64,000 nt of DNA from Muribaculaceae bacterium (GTDB lineage: Bacteria; Bacteroidota; Bacteroidia; Bacteroidales; Muribaculaceae), in contig JAMPDX010000004.1 in the NCBI GenBank assembly GCA_023665425.1, forward strand, positions 1-64,000, written 5' to 3'. Shown here piece after piece: positions 47,179 to 56,899 of this stretch. Position 1 is the first letter of the stretch. Each line of letters begins with the position of its first letter. A model generated the notes under the pieces. That model ran no database searches and had not been told where the DNA came from. It saw only the letters and a program-made list of their open reading frames with translations. Made by a program: the position numbers and the translations under genes.

Positions 47179-47371
47179 AAGTAGATGAGAAAAATTAATG
47201 AACATAAAATTTTGCTTTATCTTCGAGTGATTTTTGTCGGCTGAAGAAGGAGCTTAGCGAGCTAAGCGACTGATGAAGACGGCGAAAAGCGCCGGAGAGA
47301 AAGTGAAATTTTTGTTCAAATCAATCTGATCTAATATTATACATTTAATGGTTAATTTTTCTCAGCTACTT
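47179..47371. repeat. Palindromic intergenic element, family B, copy 1 (193 bp)
   Basis: The ends pair: AAGTAG-TGAGAAAAATTAA with TTAATTTTTCTCAG-CTACTT. Inner arms also pair (TGAACATAAAATTTTGCTTT with AAAGTGAAATTTTTGTTCA). The centre carries GGAGCTTAGCGAGCTAAGCGACTGA (47238-47262), a variant of the shared core in which both palindrome arms changed together. It fills the whole gap between aroK and xseB. Confidence 0.85.
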
Positions 47372-47374
47372 ATA

Positions 47375-47578
47375 TCAGGATAGCTCGGCGAGCAGCTTCT
47401 TGAGCTCGCTGTCGGTGAGCTGCAGACGCTCCTTGCAGAACTTGAGCAGTTGCAGTGAGCGTGCTGTATATTTCGACAGGTTGTCGATGTCGCAATCATC
47501 ACTCTGCATCTTGCGCACTATGCTTTCAAGTTCGCGGATAGCCTCCGAGTATGTTGCCGGTAATGCTTGTTCTTCCAT
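47375..47578 (-). CDS. xseB: Exodeoxyribonuclease VII small subunit
   Basis: The 67-residue helical protein has the XseB signature TYSEAIRELESIVRKMQSDD. The length is normal for the family. It pairs with XseA, encoded 20 bases upstream in the same operon, to degrade single-stranded DNA to oligonucleotides. Confidence 0.93.
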   Translation of the reverse strand: MEEQALPATYSEAIRELESIVRKMQSDDCDIDNLSKYTARSLQLLKFCKERLQLTDSELKKLLAELS

Positions 47579-47598
47579 ATTATTAGCCTTTTGGGTGG

Positions 47599-48999
47599 TT
47601 ATTGACTGATTGATTTTAATTCGCCGGTGTTGAGCAGAGTAGTGAGGGGAGTGCCGGGGGGCACCTCCTCGGCATTGCGCAGGGCATGCCCGTTGACCTT
47701 AGTGATGGAGTAGCCACGAGCCAGCACATTGTGCGGAGAGAGAAGCTTCACCTTGTCTGTAAGAGCCTCAAGGCGGGTGTTCTCGCGTGACAAAATCACT
47801 TGCAGGTCGCGCTCTATGAGACGGCGGGCATTCTCCAGACGAGTGTTCTCAGTGGCCAGGCGTCGCTGAGCACCGGCATCTATAGCGCGCGAGGCGCTGT
47901 CAAGGCGCGCCGATGCCTTGGTTATCTGATTTTGCACCAGCAGAGGCAGGGCCGCGGTCAGCTCATTGAGCCTCAGGCGCGCAGCCTCAGCGCGTGTACG
48001 TGCAAGTGTAGGTATTTTGTCCTCATAAAACTCCAGCTGTCTATGCTCGCCATGCACCATCTTTTGGGCATACGAGGCCACCGCCTTGACAAGGTCTGTG
48101 ATTGTGGCCAGCACATTGGCGCCACGTGTTATAAGGTATTCGGCAGCTGCAGTTGGGGTCTTCACTCTGGTGTTGGCTATGAAGTCGAGCACAGTATTGT
48201 CTCGCTCATGGCCTATTCCCACAATCACGGGAAGTGGAAAGAGGGCCACGGCCCGTGCCAAATATACCTCGTCAAACCCGACAAGGTCAGTAGTGGCTCC
48301 TCCGCCGCGTATGATCACTACACAGTCAAACTCATCCATGCGTTGCTCTATCTCATCGAGGGCGGCACGCACGGTAGATGACACATTAACGCCCTGCATG
48401 GTGGCGGCAAACAGTGTAGGGTAGAAACGGAGCCGATAAGGGTTGCGGAGCAGCTGATTTACAAAGTCTCCATATCCGGCAGCTCCGGCAGCTGATATCA
48501 CAGCAATGCGTTGTGGCACCTCACACATCTCCAACTGCTTGTTGCTCTCCAAGATTCCCTCGGCCGTGAGCTGTGCGAGTATCTGCGCCTGCAGTCGGTT
48601 CGTGTCTCGCTGATACGTGGGGTCTATGTCCGTGATATTGAATGATACTGAGTAGAGGGGACTGTATGTCATTGAGCCATAGACCAGTACCTCGCTCCCT
48701 ACATGCATTATCTCGCGCATGCGCTCACTGCCATATCGGGCTCCCATGGATGCACATACGCTTTTCCATATATTTCCGCGAAGCTTGGCTACAATGGCCC
48801 CGGCATCATCCTTCTCGGCGAGCTCCACAAACACATGGCCGCCGGAGGCACGCACCTCAGTGAGCTCAGCCACAACCCATTGACCCGACAATTCGGGAGC
48901 ACTTCCCACAAGGCGTTTCAGCCGCTCTGTGAGGGCCGAGACACTTATGCCCCGATGCTTGGAAGCACAGATATCTTCTTTACCATAGATCACGTTCAT
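47599..48999 (-). CDS. xseA: Exodeoxyribonuclease VII large subunit
   Basis: The 466-residue protein has an N-terminal OB-fold (SVSALTERLKRLVGSAPELSG; VAELTEVRASGGHVFVEL) and a catalytic domain with the family segments IAVISAAGAAGYGDF, DCVVIIRGGGATTDL, PVIVGIGHERDNTVLDFIA and TPTAAAEYL. A coiled-coil C-terminal part and the terminal LARGYSIT segment follow. It is the catalytic subunit of ExoVII with XseB. It is the first gene of the xseAB pair. Confidence 0.96.
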   Translation of the reverse strand: MNVIYGKEDICASKHRGISVSALTERLKRLVGSAPELSGQWVVAELTEVRASGGHVFVELAEKDDAGAIVAKLRGNIWKSVCASMGARYGSERMREIMHVGSEVLVYGSMTYSPLYSVSFNITDIDPTYQRDTNRLQAQILAQLTAEGILESNKQLEMCEVPQRIAVISAAGAAGYGDFVNQLLRNPYRLRFYPTLFAATMQGVNVSSTVRAALDEIEQRMDEFDCVVIIRGGGATTDLVGFDEVYLARAVALFPLPVIVGIGHERDNTVLDFIANTRVKTPTAAAEYLITRGANVLATITDLVKAVASYAQKMVHGEHRQLEFYEDKIPTLARTRAEAARLRLNELTAALPLLVQNQITKASARLDSASRAIDAGAQRRLATENTRLENARRLIERDLQVILSRENTRLEALTDKVKLLSPHNVLARGYSITKVNGHALRNAEEVPPGTPLTTLLNTGELKSISQ

Positions 49000-49150
49000 A
49001 CCGCAAAATTAATAAAATTTCTCAAAATCCCAAAAGGAAAATATCCCCCACCAACCAAATTACTACCCCTTCCCCCAAGAAAAGTGTCCGGCAGTCGGGG
49101 GGGCGACTACCGGACATACTTTATGAATGTTTAAGATATTGTGTCTCGTA

Positions 49151-52081
49151 TTATTTCACGAGGACTTTGGCGGTGACGGGCTTGCCGTCTACTACGTAGC
49201 GGACGAGGTAGATGCCGCCGGGAAGGTTGACTTTGCCGCTGCCATGGAGCGCGCCAACCATCTGGCCGGAGGTGTTGAAGACCACGGCGTTCTCGATATC
49301 GCCCTGCACGATAATCATGCCTTCGGTGCCATAGACTATAACGTCATTATTCTCAACCACGCTCACACCGTTGCTGTCTACACTGAAGGTGTACTTGTAC
49401 AGAGGTGTGGAGGGACCACCATCCCAACCCATGGCTATCACGTAGTAATACTGATTGTCGCCGTATACATCCTTGACATAGAGGTCGGGGAAGACGAGGC
49501 GGGCAGCATCGTCGAAGGTGGCTGCTGAGGGATAGAACTGATATGTGATGTACTCAAACATATCCTCCTCGTTGCTCTCATCATACTGGTCGAAGATGCG
49601 GTCGGCGCAATAGTTGACCTTATACTCCTGGCCTGTCACTGAGGGATAGACATCTACTGTAGCTGTGAAGACGCTTGAATAGTCCTCATTGATTTCGGAG
49701 CTGACGAATTGGAAGTCGAATGTCATGTCACTTGTGCCATGGTCCGGTGTCTTGAAGTCGAAGGTGGCTGTCGGTGTGACAATATTGCCGGCATTGTCAA
49801 AGCCTACGGCATAGAGCACGAGGTTCTGGTTCCAATAGAAGTTGCTCAGCATACCTTCCTCTTGCAGAGCTGATGCCATCTCATCGATATTGCCGGTAGT
49901 GGTGAGCAGCTTCATGACATCAACCCATGTGGTATCCTCATAGAAGTCAGCCAGATACTTAAACCATTCAACTACAAACTCTTGAGCTATGGCATCCACG
50001 CCACCCTTCTCATCTACGAGCTCTTTGGTGGTCACGTCATAGAAGTAGCGGATCTCCTCGTTTGAGGGAGTGATCTGTATGCGGGCATCCATAGCTGTGA
50101 TGTCAGTGACATTCAGGGCGATGGTACCCTCAACGGGGTTGTGCATTTCGCCGCAAAGGAAGGGGAAGATGGTGACGCCGGTAGTTGCAGCCTTATCTTC
50201 ACTGACACCCATGGCCACGAGGCAATACTCAGTGTTATTGGAGAGGTTCTCGAAGGTCCAGGTGTGCTCACCGGATACTATCTGATTGCTGTATAGAGGA
50301 TACATCATATATTCCTCGATGAACTCCTTCTCTTGGGCGGCATCTTCCAAGTCATATTTGTCTACATTGGCCTTGAGGATGCACTTTACATTGTAAGTAT
50401 CACTGTTGGAGGGGACACTCAATGCCACAACAGTGTTGCGTGTGCTGCTGGTGGGTGTAATTGAGGTCACTGACAGGGTGAAAGTGTTGTCAGACTTTTC
50501 GACACCCTGGGTGGTGAAGGTGGTAGTCTCAACCGGGGCGAGGATGTTCTGCTCAGCATCGATGGCAAATGTGTAGACCACATATTCTGTCTCGGGAGAA
50601 AGATTGCCATAGCTCTCGGACGCATACTCGGCGTAGGGGCCTTTATGAGCGAAGACAGCCATCATTTCGGGCCATGTAGAGTCGTAAGTCTCGGCCATGC
50701 GAGTCCAGTATGCCACCTTATTCTCGATAGCCTTGTCGGCACCGCCGTTAGCATCAAAGTCAGCTTTGCTGTCGATGAAGAAGCAATAGGGCAGACTGTC
50801 GTCAGAGGGGGTGAAGCTCATGTAAGCATCGGTAGATGTAATGTCGCGGATAGTGGTAGTGACGCTGCCGAGCTCGGGCTCAGTCTGCTCCACACACTTG
50901 AAGGGAAGGACTGTCAGGCCGGTGGTGGGAGCCTTGTCTTCGGTAACACCCATGGCCACGAGGCAATAGTCGGTGTCATTGCTCTGATTCTCGAAAGTCC
51001 ATGTGTGCTCGCCGCTAACTATCTGGTTTGCATACAGCGGATAAGTCATGTATTCATCGATAAACTCCTGCTCTTTAGCCGGGTCGGTGAGGTCATAACC
51101 GTCAACGTATGATTTGAGCAGACACTTCACGGTGTATGTGTCATCATTTGTGGGTACACTCTTTGCCACCACGGTGTTGCGGCGTGAGCTGGTGGCGGTG
51201 ATGGACACTACTGAGAGGGTGAAGGTGTTGTCAGACTTCTGAACGCCAAGAGTAGTAAACTCCTTGGTGACAACGGGCACGATGACATTTTTGTCATTGT
51301 CAATAGCGAAGGCATAGGCCACATAGTCAGTCTCCGGGGTGAGGGAGCCATAGCTTTCTGAGGCCAACTCGCCGTGTGCGCCATGTTGGGCATAGATTGA
51401 CATCATATATGTCCAATCTTCATCATAATAAGATGCGGTGCGGGTCCATGCGGCTATCTGGTTGTCGATAACTTTGTCGACACCGCCTGCGGCATCAAAT
51501 TCAGCTTTGCTCTTCACAAAGAAGCAATAACCGATATTGTTGTCTGAGGGAGTGAAGCTCAGGTAGGCATCGGTAGTGGTTATGTCAGAAACATTGATAA
51601 AGATAGAGTTATCGCCCACTACCGGGGAGTCGCCGAGGGTGCGGAACTCCTTGGTGGTAACACCTGTAGTGATATTGCCGGTGCCGGACTCTATGCCGAA
51701 GACACTCACCACATAGTCAGTGCCGGGTAACAGAGGCTCGTATTCGAGTTGAGCCAGAGAGGAGTAAACATATGTGCCGGTGTGAATATCCCAGTAGGCA
51801 ACTTGTTGCCATGTCTGGTCGCCCCAGATCTCATCTTTCCATTCCTGTATCTGGTTGTCGATTACTTTGTCGACACCACCGGCGGCAAGGAAGTCTGCCT
51901 TGGTGGCATACGTCATACAATAGGATGCATCATCAGAAGATGGGGTGACCATCACCGAAGCATCAGTCTCGGTGATATTACTCACTTGCACGTCAAAGGT
52001 GGTGTCTGCATAGGCAAACGTAGCCATCCCGACAAACAAGGCAGTAGCGCCAAGTCGAAGTTTGTGATAAAGATTTTTCAT
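49151..52081 (-). CDS. Large secreted surface protein built of duplicated domains, Por-like tail
   Basis: The protein is 976 residues from ATG 52081 (signal MKNLYHKLRLGATALFVGMA); a longer frame adds 16 non-signal residues. The body alternates two domain types. Type 1 has a VxDITxTDAYxxxTPSD strand and a GGxDKxIxNQIxxW helix, then SYGxLxPETxYVxYAFAID. Type 2 has TSSxRNTVVAxSVPxNxDTY and IVSGEHTWTFEN. Type 1 recurs about four times and type 2 twice, with a ~741-bp (247-residue) period visible at the DNA level. The tail is VFNTSGQMVGALHG, NLPGGIYLVRY, AKVLVK. It is probably a surface adhesin or binding protein. The 338-residue gene at 56900 is a paralogue. Confidence 0.83.
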   Translation of the reverse strand: MKNLYHKLRLGATALFVGMATFAYADTTFDVQVSNITETDASVMVTPSSDDASYCMTYATKADFLAAGGVDKVIDNQIQEWKDEIWGDQTWQQVAYWDIHTGTYVYSSLAQLEYEPLLPGTDYVVSVFGIESGTGNITTGVTTKEFRTLGDSPVVGDNSIFINVSDITTTDAYLSFTPSDNNIGYCFFVKSKAEFDAAGGVDKVIDNQIAAWTRTASYYDEDWTYMMSIYAQHGAHGELASESYGSLTPETDYVAYAFAIDNDKNVIVPVVTKEFTTLGVQKSDNTFTLSVVSITATSSRRNTVVAKSVPTNDDTYTVKCLLKSYVDGYDLTDPAKEQEFIDEYMTYPLYANQIVSGEHTWTFENQSNDTDYCLVAMGVTEDKAPTTGLTVLPFKCVEQTEPELGSVTTTIRDITSTDAYMSFTPSDDSLPYCFFIDSKADFDANGGADKAIENKVAYWTRMAETYDSTWPEMMAVFAHKGPYAEYASESYGNLSPETEYVVYTFAIDAEQNILAPVETTTFTTQGVEKSDNTFTLSVTSITPTSSTRNTVVALSVPSNSDTYNVKCILKANVDKYDLEDAAQEKEFIEEYMMYPLYSNQIVSGEHTWTFENLSNNTEYCLVAMGVSEDKAATTGVTIFPFLCGEMHNPVEGTIALNVTDITAMDARIQITPSNEEIRYFYDVTTKELVDEKGGVDAIAQEFVVEWFKYLADFYEDTTWVDVMKLLTTTGNIDEMASALQEEGMLSNFYWNQNLVLYAVGFDNAGNIVTPTATFDFKTPDHGTSDMTFDFQFVSSEINEDYSSVFTATVDVYPSVTGQEYKVNYCADRIFDQYDESNEEDMFEYITYQFYPSAATFDDAARLVFPDLYVKDVYGDNQYYYVIAMGWDGGPSTPLYKYTFSVDSNGVSVVENNDVIVYGTEGMIIVQGDIENAVVFNTSGQMVGALHGSGKVNLPGGIYLVRYVVDGKPVTAKVLVK

Positions 52082-52217
52082 AATCGTATATATTGATTGT
52101 AAAAATATGCGGTCTCTTCTCAAACGCAAAGTTATACAATTATTCTTGTTTTTCCATTAATATAGATTAAGAAATTCAAGTTTCGCAAATTAAGTGTGAA
52201 ACATTAGCACGCAGTAA

Positions 52218-52323
52218 ATCGGCGGTCTACGCACGCCTTTTGTTTGCTTACTCAACCCCGCACACCCACGGCTTTCGCCGCGTGTGTACGGGGTTACTAT
52301 AAGTCGGTGTCCTTACGGACACC
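52218..52323. repeat. Inverted third copy of the 85-bp hairpin unit
   Basis: The reverse complement matches 15431-15535 with few differences, including the GTGTCCGTAAGGACAC hairpin and the CCCCGTACACACGCGGC stem. It shows this hairpin unit is dispersed in the genome. Confidence 0.8.
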
Positions 52324-52508
52324 ATTAACTATAACATATTCAATCAAATACTACTTTCGAGACTTGAATCAAATAAATGAATTGCTTGCCATACAGATTA
52401 GGATATAGATTAGAAAGCGCGGAGCGCTTGCACAAATGCCCCTCTTTCGTATAACGACTAAACCCCGGACACTCACGGTCTTGCCTTGAGGGTTCGGGGT
52501 TAAGTCTT

Positions 52509-52669
52509 AGAGCTTGTTTAATAAAAAATGTGAACGTCAGGGTCGCAGATGTGCCTCGGATTTGAGGCTGCAGGTGAAGGAACATAGCGGGCTATGTGAC
52601 TGAACCAAAGGCTCAAAGATGAGGTGCAGCTGCGACCCTGACGTTCACATTTTTTATTAAACAAGCTCT
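52509..52669. repeat. Palindromic intergenic element, family A (161 bp, nearly perfect)
   Basis: About 40 bases at each end are exact reverse complements (AGAGCTTGTTTAATAAAAAA, continuing through ATGTGAACGTCAGGGTCGCAG). The centre holds GGAACATAGCGGGCTATGTGACTGA (52577-52601). As RNA it would form one long hairpin. The right half of the element at 59993-60327 is almost the same sequence. Confidence 0.9.
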
Positions 52670-52697
52670 TATAACGAAAGGGATGTTGAAAATTGTA

Positions 52698-55600
52698 TTA
52701 CTGATTCTTGCCGTGGCAGTTTTTGTACTTCTTGCCGGAACCGCAGGGACAGGGGTCATTTCGGCCGATTTTGGGGTCTGCCTTGATGGGCTGGGTTGGA
52801 CCCTGGGGGCGTCCGGCGCTGCGGGCAGCCTGTTGGGCGGCCTGCTGTTGATTCTGCTGGTCATAGTTGCCGCGGGTAGTGGAATAGTTGGCATAGGGGT
52901 TGGCAGTGCTGCTGTAGCCGCTATACTCGCGGCGCATCTGCTGATTGGGCTGGCCATATGTGCTGCGAGATGCCTGCTGAGCCTGTACCTGTCGTTGCTG
53001 CTCTTGTTGTGCCTTCTGCTCCTCAGCCTTGGCAGCGGCGGCCTTCTGTGCCTCCTCAAAGTCGGGTACCGCAAGGCGGCCTCGCATCAGGGTAGATACT
53101 GACTTGGCATTCATGTCAGAGAGCATGGACTTCCACAGTTCGTAGGCTTCCAACTTGTAGATTACCAGCGGGTCTTTCTGTTCGTATGATGCGTTCTGCA
53201 CACTCTTGCGCAGCTCATCCATCTCGAGCAAATGCTGCTGCCATGCTTTGTCGATGGCTGAGAGGAGCACTTGCTTTTCCCATGCCTTGGTCAAGGAGCG
53301 GCAATCAGTGTCGTAAGCCTCCTGCAGGTCAGTGCGCAGATAGATGCCACGGCGGCCATCGGTCATGGGTATGCCTACAACACCCTTGGCACCCTGGTTG
53401 TCCACAAAGTTGCGTATCCAGGGGAGAGCCTTCTCGCGCATCTTCTCCTTGTTGCGCTCCATAGCCTTCATGGCAGCCTCTGCCAAGGTAGCGGTGGCGG
53501 TGTTGCTGTCGGTATGTGCCAGCTCTTCCTTGCTGAATGGGAGCTCCATGGCAAAGGTCTTGAGTGTCTCCTCGGCCAGGACATCATACTCATTGCCATA
53601 AGCATTGATGAGTTCTCCGGCCTGTTCATATATCATGTTGGCGATATCGGTGCCTATACGCTCACCCTTGAGGGCGTTCTGGCGACGTCCGTAGACACCC
53701 TTGCGTTGGGCGTTCATCACGTCGTCATACTCCACAAGGCGCTTACGGATACCGAAGTTGTTCTCCTCCACGCGCTTCTGAGCATTCTCGATGGAACGGT
53801 TCACCATCTTGTTCTCAAGCATATCTCCCTCTTTAAAGCCCATCTTGTCGAGCATCTTGACAACGCGCTCGGAGGCGAACAGACGCATCACCTGGTCTTC
53901 AAATGACACGAAGAATACTGATGAACCGGGGTCACCCTGACGGCCGGCACGACCACGCAGCTGGCGGTCTACACGGCGTGACTCATGGCGCTCGGTGCCG
54001 ATGATGGCAAGACCACCGGCCTCTTTCACCTCGGGAGTGAGCTTGATATCGGTACCACGACCGGCCATGTTGGTGGCGATGGTCACAGTGCCGGTCTTAC
54101 CGGCCTGCGCCACAATGTCTGCCTCCTTCTGGTGCAGCTTGGCGTTCAATACCTGGTGAGGTATCTTGCGCAGGTTCAGCATCTTGGAGAGGAGCTCGGA
54201 GATCTCCACTGAGGTGGTACCCACGAGTACGGGGCGCCCGGCCTTGACCATGGCCTCAACCTCATCGATGACAGCGGCATATTTTTCCTTCTTGGTGCGG
54301 TATACGCGGTCGTTCATATCATTGCGGATAACCGGCTTATTAGTCGGTATCTCCACAACCTCGAGCTTATATATGTCGTAGAACTCGCCGGCCTCGGTCA
54401 TGGCGGTACCGGTCATACCTGCGAGTTTGCGATACATGCGGAAGTAGTTCTGCAGGGTGATGGTGGCGAATGTCTGTGTGGCAGCTTCCACCTTGACACC
54501 CTCCTTGGCCTCGATAGCCTGATGCAGACCGTCGGAATAGCGGCGTCCCTCCATGATACGGCCTGTCTGCTCATCCACAATCTTGATCTTGCCATCATCG
54601 ATGACGTATTCCACATTGAGGTCAAACAGTGTGTAGGCCTTAAGCAACTGATTTACAGTGTGTACACGCTCTGCCTTGATGGAGTAGTTTTGCAACAGGT
54701 CATCCTTGCGCTGCACCTTCTCTTCAGCCGTGAGCTGCTCATGCTCTACGCCTGAGAGCTGGGCGGCGATGTCGGGAAGCACAAAGAATTCGGGGTCATC
54801 GGTAGTGCCGGTGAGCACCTCGATACCCTTGTCTGTCAACTCAATAGAGCGATTCTTCTCATCGATAACGAAGAATAGGGGCTCAACAGCCACGGGCATC
54901 TCGCGGTTATTATCGGCCATATATTTAGCCTCCACCTTGAGCATGAGCTGCTTCACACCATCCTGGCTGAGGAACTTGATAAGCGGCCCATACTTGGGCA
55001 ACGCCTTATATGTGCGGAACAACGCCAGGCCACCCTCTTCGAGCAACTGCTTGTCTGTGAGTGGCTTGCCATCTCCGCCCTGACCTTTGTCATACTTGGC
55101 TACCTCCTTGGGGTCGCCACTCCAAGCGGCGGCTATCTTTCCCTTGGCCTCGATGAGCAGATTGTTGGCAAGCTTGCGCTGAGCCTCTACCAGGCGCTGC
55201 ACGTTGGGTTTAAACTGGTTGAACATCTGGTCATCACCCTTGGGCACCGGGCCGGAGATAATAAGAGGTGTACGGGCATCATCAATGAGCACCGAGTCCA
55301 CCTCATCCACAATGGCATAATAGTGGTCATCGCGCTGCACAAGGTCTGATGTCTGTGAGGCCATGTTGTCGCGCAGGTAGTCGAAACCAAACTCGTTGTT
55401 GGTACCAAATGTGATGTCAGATTGATAAGCTGCACGACGCTCGGCGCTGTTTGGCTCGGTCTTGTCAATGCAAGCCACACTCAGGCCATGGAACTGGTAT
55501 AGCGGGCCCATCCATTCGGAGTCACGCTTGGCCAGATAGTCGTTCACTGTCACCACATGCACCCCCTCACCGGTCAGTGCGTTCAGGAATACGGGGAGAG

Positions 55601-56231
55601 TAGCCACCAAGGTTTTACCCTCACCGGTAGCCATCTCGGCGATGTTGTTGGAGACATTGTCGCCCTGCATTATGCCGTGAAGCACCTGACCGCCAATGAG
55701 CTGCACATCATAGTGCACCATATCCCACTTCATAAGATTACCACCGGCTACCCATTCATTCTTGTATATAGCCTTATCCCCCTCGATAGTGACAAAATCC
55801 TTGCCGGCAGCCGCCAAATCGCGGTCAGCCTGAGTGGCAGTCACTTCGATGGTGTCGTTCTCCTTGAAGCGGCGAGCAGTCTCCTTGACCACGGCGAAGA
55901 CCTCGGGGAGAGCGGCATCGAGCTTTTGAGCATATACCTTGAAGTACTCTTCCTTGAGGTCATCAATCTTGCGCCAGAGTGGCTCGCGCTTGTCATAATC
56001 GAGAGTCTCAATCTCCTTGCGAGTCTCGGCAATCTGATCCTTGTAGACCTGGGCAGCGCCGCGTATATCATCGCGAATGACGTCGATGCGGTGACGCAGG
56101 TCGTCATTGCTGATAGAGACAATCTCCTCGGAGATAGGGTTAATCTCCTTATTCAGACGGTCCCAAAGGGGGCGCACAGCGCGCTCACTCTGGTCACCGA
56201 AGATTTTCTTGAGAATAGAACTAAATCCCAT
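52698..56231 (-). CDS. secA: Preprotein translocase ATPase SecA
   Basis: The 1177-residue motor pushes unfolded preproteins through SecYEG. Visible motifs include Walker A MATGEGKT (about 202), [19 protein letters not shown] (Walker B), [32 protein letters not shown] and [23 protein letters not shown]. The C-terminal SEC-C zinc site is [14 protein letters not shown] (about 1158-1171), preceded by a Gln-rich linker. It is larger than E. coli SecA because of insertions, as usual in Bacteroidota. It is a single gene with its own promoter. Confidence 0.97.
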   Translation of the reverse strand: MGFSSILKKIFGDQSERAVRPLWDRLNKEINPISEEIVSISNDDLRHRIDVIRDDIRGAAQVYKDQIAETRKEIETLDYDKREPLWRKIDDLKEEYFKVYAQKLDAALPEVFAVVKETARRFKENDTIEVTATQADRDLAAAGKDFVTIEGDKAIYKNEWVAGGNLMKWDMVHYDVQLIGGQVLHGIMQGDNVSNNIAEMATGEGKTLVATLPVFLNALTGEGVHVVTVNDYLAKRDSEWMGPLYQFHGLSVACIDKTEPNSAERRAAYQSDITFGTNNEFGFDYLRDNMASQTSDLVQRDDHYYAIVDEVDSVLIDDARTPLIISGPVPKGDDQMFNQFKPNVQRLVEAQRKLANNLLIEAKGKIAAAWSGDPKEVAKYDKGQGGDGKPLTDKQLLEEGGLALFRTYKALPKYGPLIKFLSQDGVKQLMLKVEAKYMADNNREMPVAVEPLFFVIDEKNRSIELTDKGIEVLTGTTDDPEFFVLPDIAAQLSGVEHEQLTAEEKVQRKDDLLQNYSIKAERVHTVNQLLKAYTLFDLNVEYVIDDGKIKIVDEQTGRIMEGRRYSDGLHQAIEAKEGVKVEAATQTFATITLQNYFRMYRKLAGMTGTAMTEAGEFYDIYKLEVVEIPTNKPVIRNDMNDRVYRTKKEKYAAVIDEVEAMVKAGRPVLVGTTSVEISELLSKMLNLRKIPHQVLNAKLHQKEADIVAQAGKTGTVTIATNMAGRGTDIKLTPEVKEAGGLAIIGTERHESRRVDRQLRGRAGRQGDPGSSVFFVSFEDQVMRLFASERVVKMLDKMGFKEGDMLENKMVNRSIENAQKRVEENNFGIRKRLVEYDDVMNAQRKGVYGRRQNALKGERIGTDIANMIYEQAGELINAYGNEYDVLAEETLKTFAMELPFSKEELAHTDSNTATATLAEAAMKAMERNKEKMREKALPWIRNFVDNQGAKGVVGIPMTDGRRGIYLRTDLQEAYDTDCRSLTKAWEKQVLLSAIDKAWQQHLLEMDELRKSVQNASYEQKDPLVIYKLEAYELWKSMLSDMNAKSVSTLMRGRLAVPDFEEAQKAAAAKAEEQKAQQEQQRQVQAQQASRSTYGQPNQQMRREYSGYSSTANPYANYSTTRGNYDQQNQQQAAQQAARSAGRPQGPTQPIKADPKIGRNDPCPCGSGKKYKNCHGKNQ

Positions 56232-56311
56232 GTTATGCGTATATATCTGTATATTAACGTATTAACGTCTCCGAGAGCCGAAGGTCGCGGAGATGTTAGT
56301 CATTTATCACG

Positions 56312-56342
56312 CAAAGTTACAAAAAATCTGCGTGATAGCCAA
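56312..56342 (-). promoter_or_regulatory. Promoter of secA
   Basis: Minus strand: TTG (56342-56340), 20-base spacer, TAACTTTG (56319-56312). The leader to the start at 56231 is about 75 nt. Confidence 0.6.
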
Positions 56343-56436
56343 TCTTTTGCCGTTAAAAAACCTTGCTGCCCCACGCAGATTTACTGTGAATACAAATTTA
56401 GCAAGTAGTATCTAATTGAATAATTGATGTTTTACA

Positions 56437-56530
56437 GGACAATACCGGCGTCAGGTTACAAACCCACCGCGACTAAAGCGCTCCGCGCTTTTACCTTTCA
56501 GCAAACTAATTTCATAATCAGTGTCCTCGC
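56437..56530. repeat. Degenerate third copy of the 91-bp repeat
   Basis: The order of blocks (ATACCGGCG, GGTTA..AACCC, CGCGACTA.AAGCGCTCCGCGC, TTTTACCT, TCAGCAAACT, CATAAT) matches 33461-33551 with substitutions and small gaps. A GTGTCC..GGAC hairpin follows. Confidence 0.7.
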
Positions 56531-56608
56531 GGACTCTTTTCTATTAAGTTCAACCAAAATTTCGGGTTGGGTGTTATAACGATGTATTCATTTTTTAAAT
56601 TAAATACT

Positions 56609-56803
56609 ATGTTAGAAGATTTGCAGAAAAAGGCGTCGGATTTCATGCACTCCGGTAAAGGTAAGGAGGCTATCGATAAGGCCAAAGAGTTTGTCTCAAG
56701 CGAGGAGGGCAAAAAGAAAATTTCTGATGCTAAGGAGAAGCTTGAGGATTTTGTCGAAGATAAGACTAATGGCAAAGGGATATTTGGCTTCGGCAAGAAG
56801 TAA
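56609..56803 (+). CDS. Small charged helical protein of unknown function
   Basis: The protein is 64 residues from ATG 56609 (MLEDLQKKASDFMHSGKGKE); the ATG at 56567 would add 14 residues. It is Lys/Glu-rich, predicted all-helical, with no signal, and ends GIFGFGKK. The repeated pattern KAKEFVSSEEGKKKISDAKEKLEDFVEDKTNG resembles small MT0933-antitoxin-like or stress-induced (CsbD/YtxH-type) proteins, but the match is too weak to assign. It is flanked by a hairpin at 56831-56862. Confidence 0.6.
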   Translation: MLEDLQKKASDFMHSGKGKEAIDKAKEFVSSEEGKKKISDAKEKLEDFVEDKTNGKGIFGFGKK

Positions 56804-56830
56804 TCAGTCTCTATCAGACCCACTACGCTT

Positions 56831-56862
56831 AAGGGGCAGCATCTCGACTGATGCCGCCCCTT
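56831..56862 (+). terminator. Hairpin after the small helical gene
   Basis: AAGGGGCAGCATC pairs with GATGCCGCCCCTT with one mismatch and a short loop. No clear T-tract follows on either strand, so terminator function is uncertain. It lies between convergent genes. Confidence 0.5.
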
Positions 56863-56899
56863 GAAACGTCTTGAATTGTGTATAGGCTAAAAGTGTGTC

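Larger units (their letters stand above)
52082..52697. other. Region between surface protein and secA with several repeat hairpins
   Basis: It holds a minus-strand -7 box (CAAAGTTA, 52127-52134), the inverted copy of the 85-bp hairpin unit (52218-52323), a second CCCCGGACACTCACGG-type hairpin around 52462-52504, and the family A element 52509-52669. No gene was found. Confidence 0.6.
56232..56608. other. 377-bp region: secA promoter and degenerate 91-bp repeat
   Basis: It contains the secA promoter (56312-56342) and at 56437-56530 a diverged copy of the 91-bp repeat (ATACCGGCGTCAGGTTACAA, and GCGCTCCGCGCTTTTACCT with CAGCAAACT). No reading frame with support was found. Confidence 0.6.

Noticed and set aside
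56518-56823. 101-residue minus-strand open frame around the small helical gene
   Set aside because: The plus-strand frame has the charged helical composition of a real small protein. The minus frame is its antisense and lacks features.
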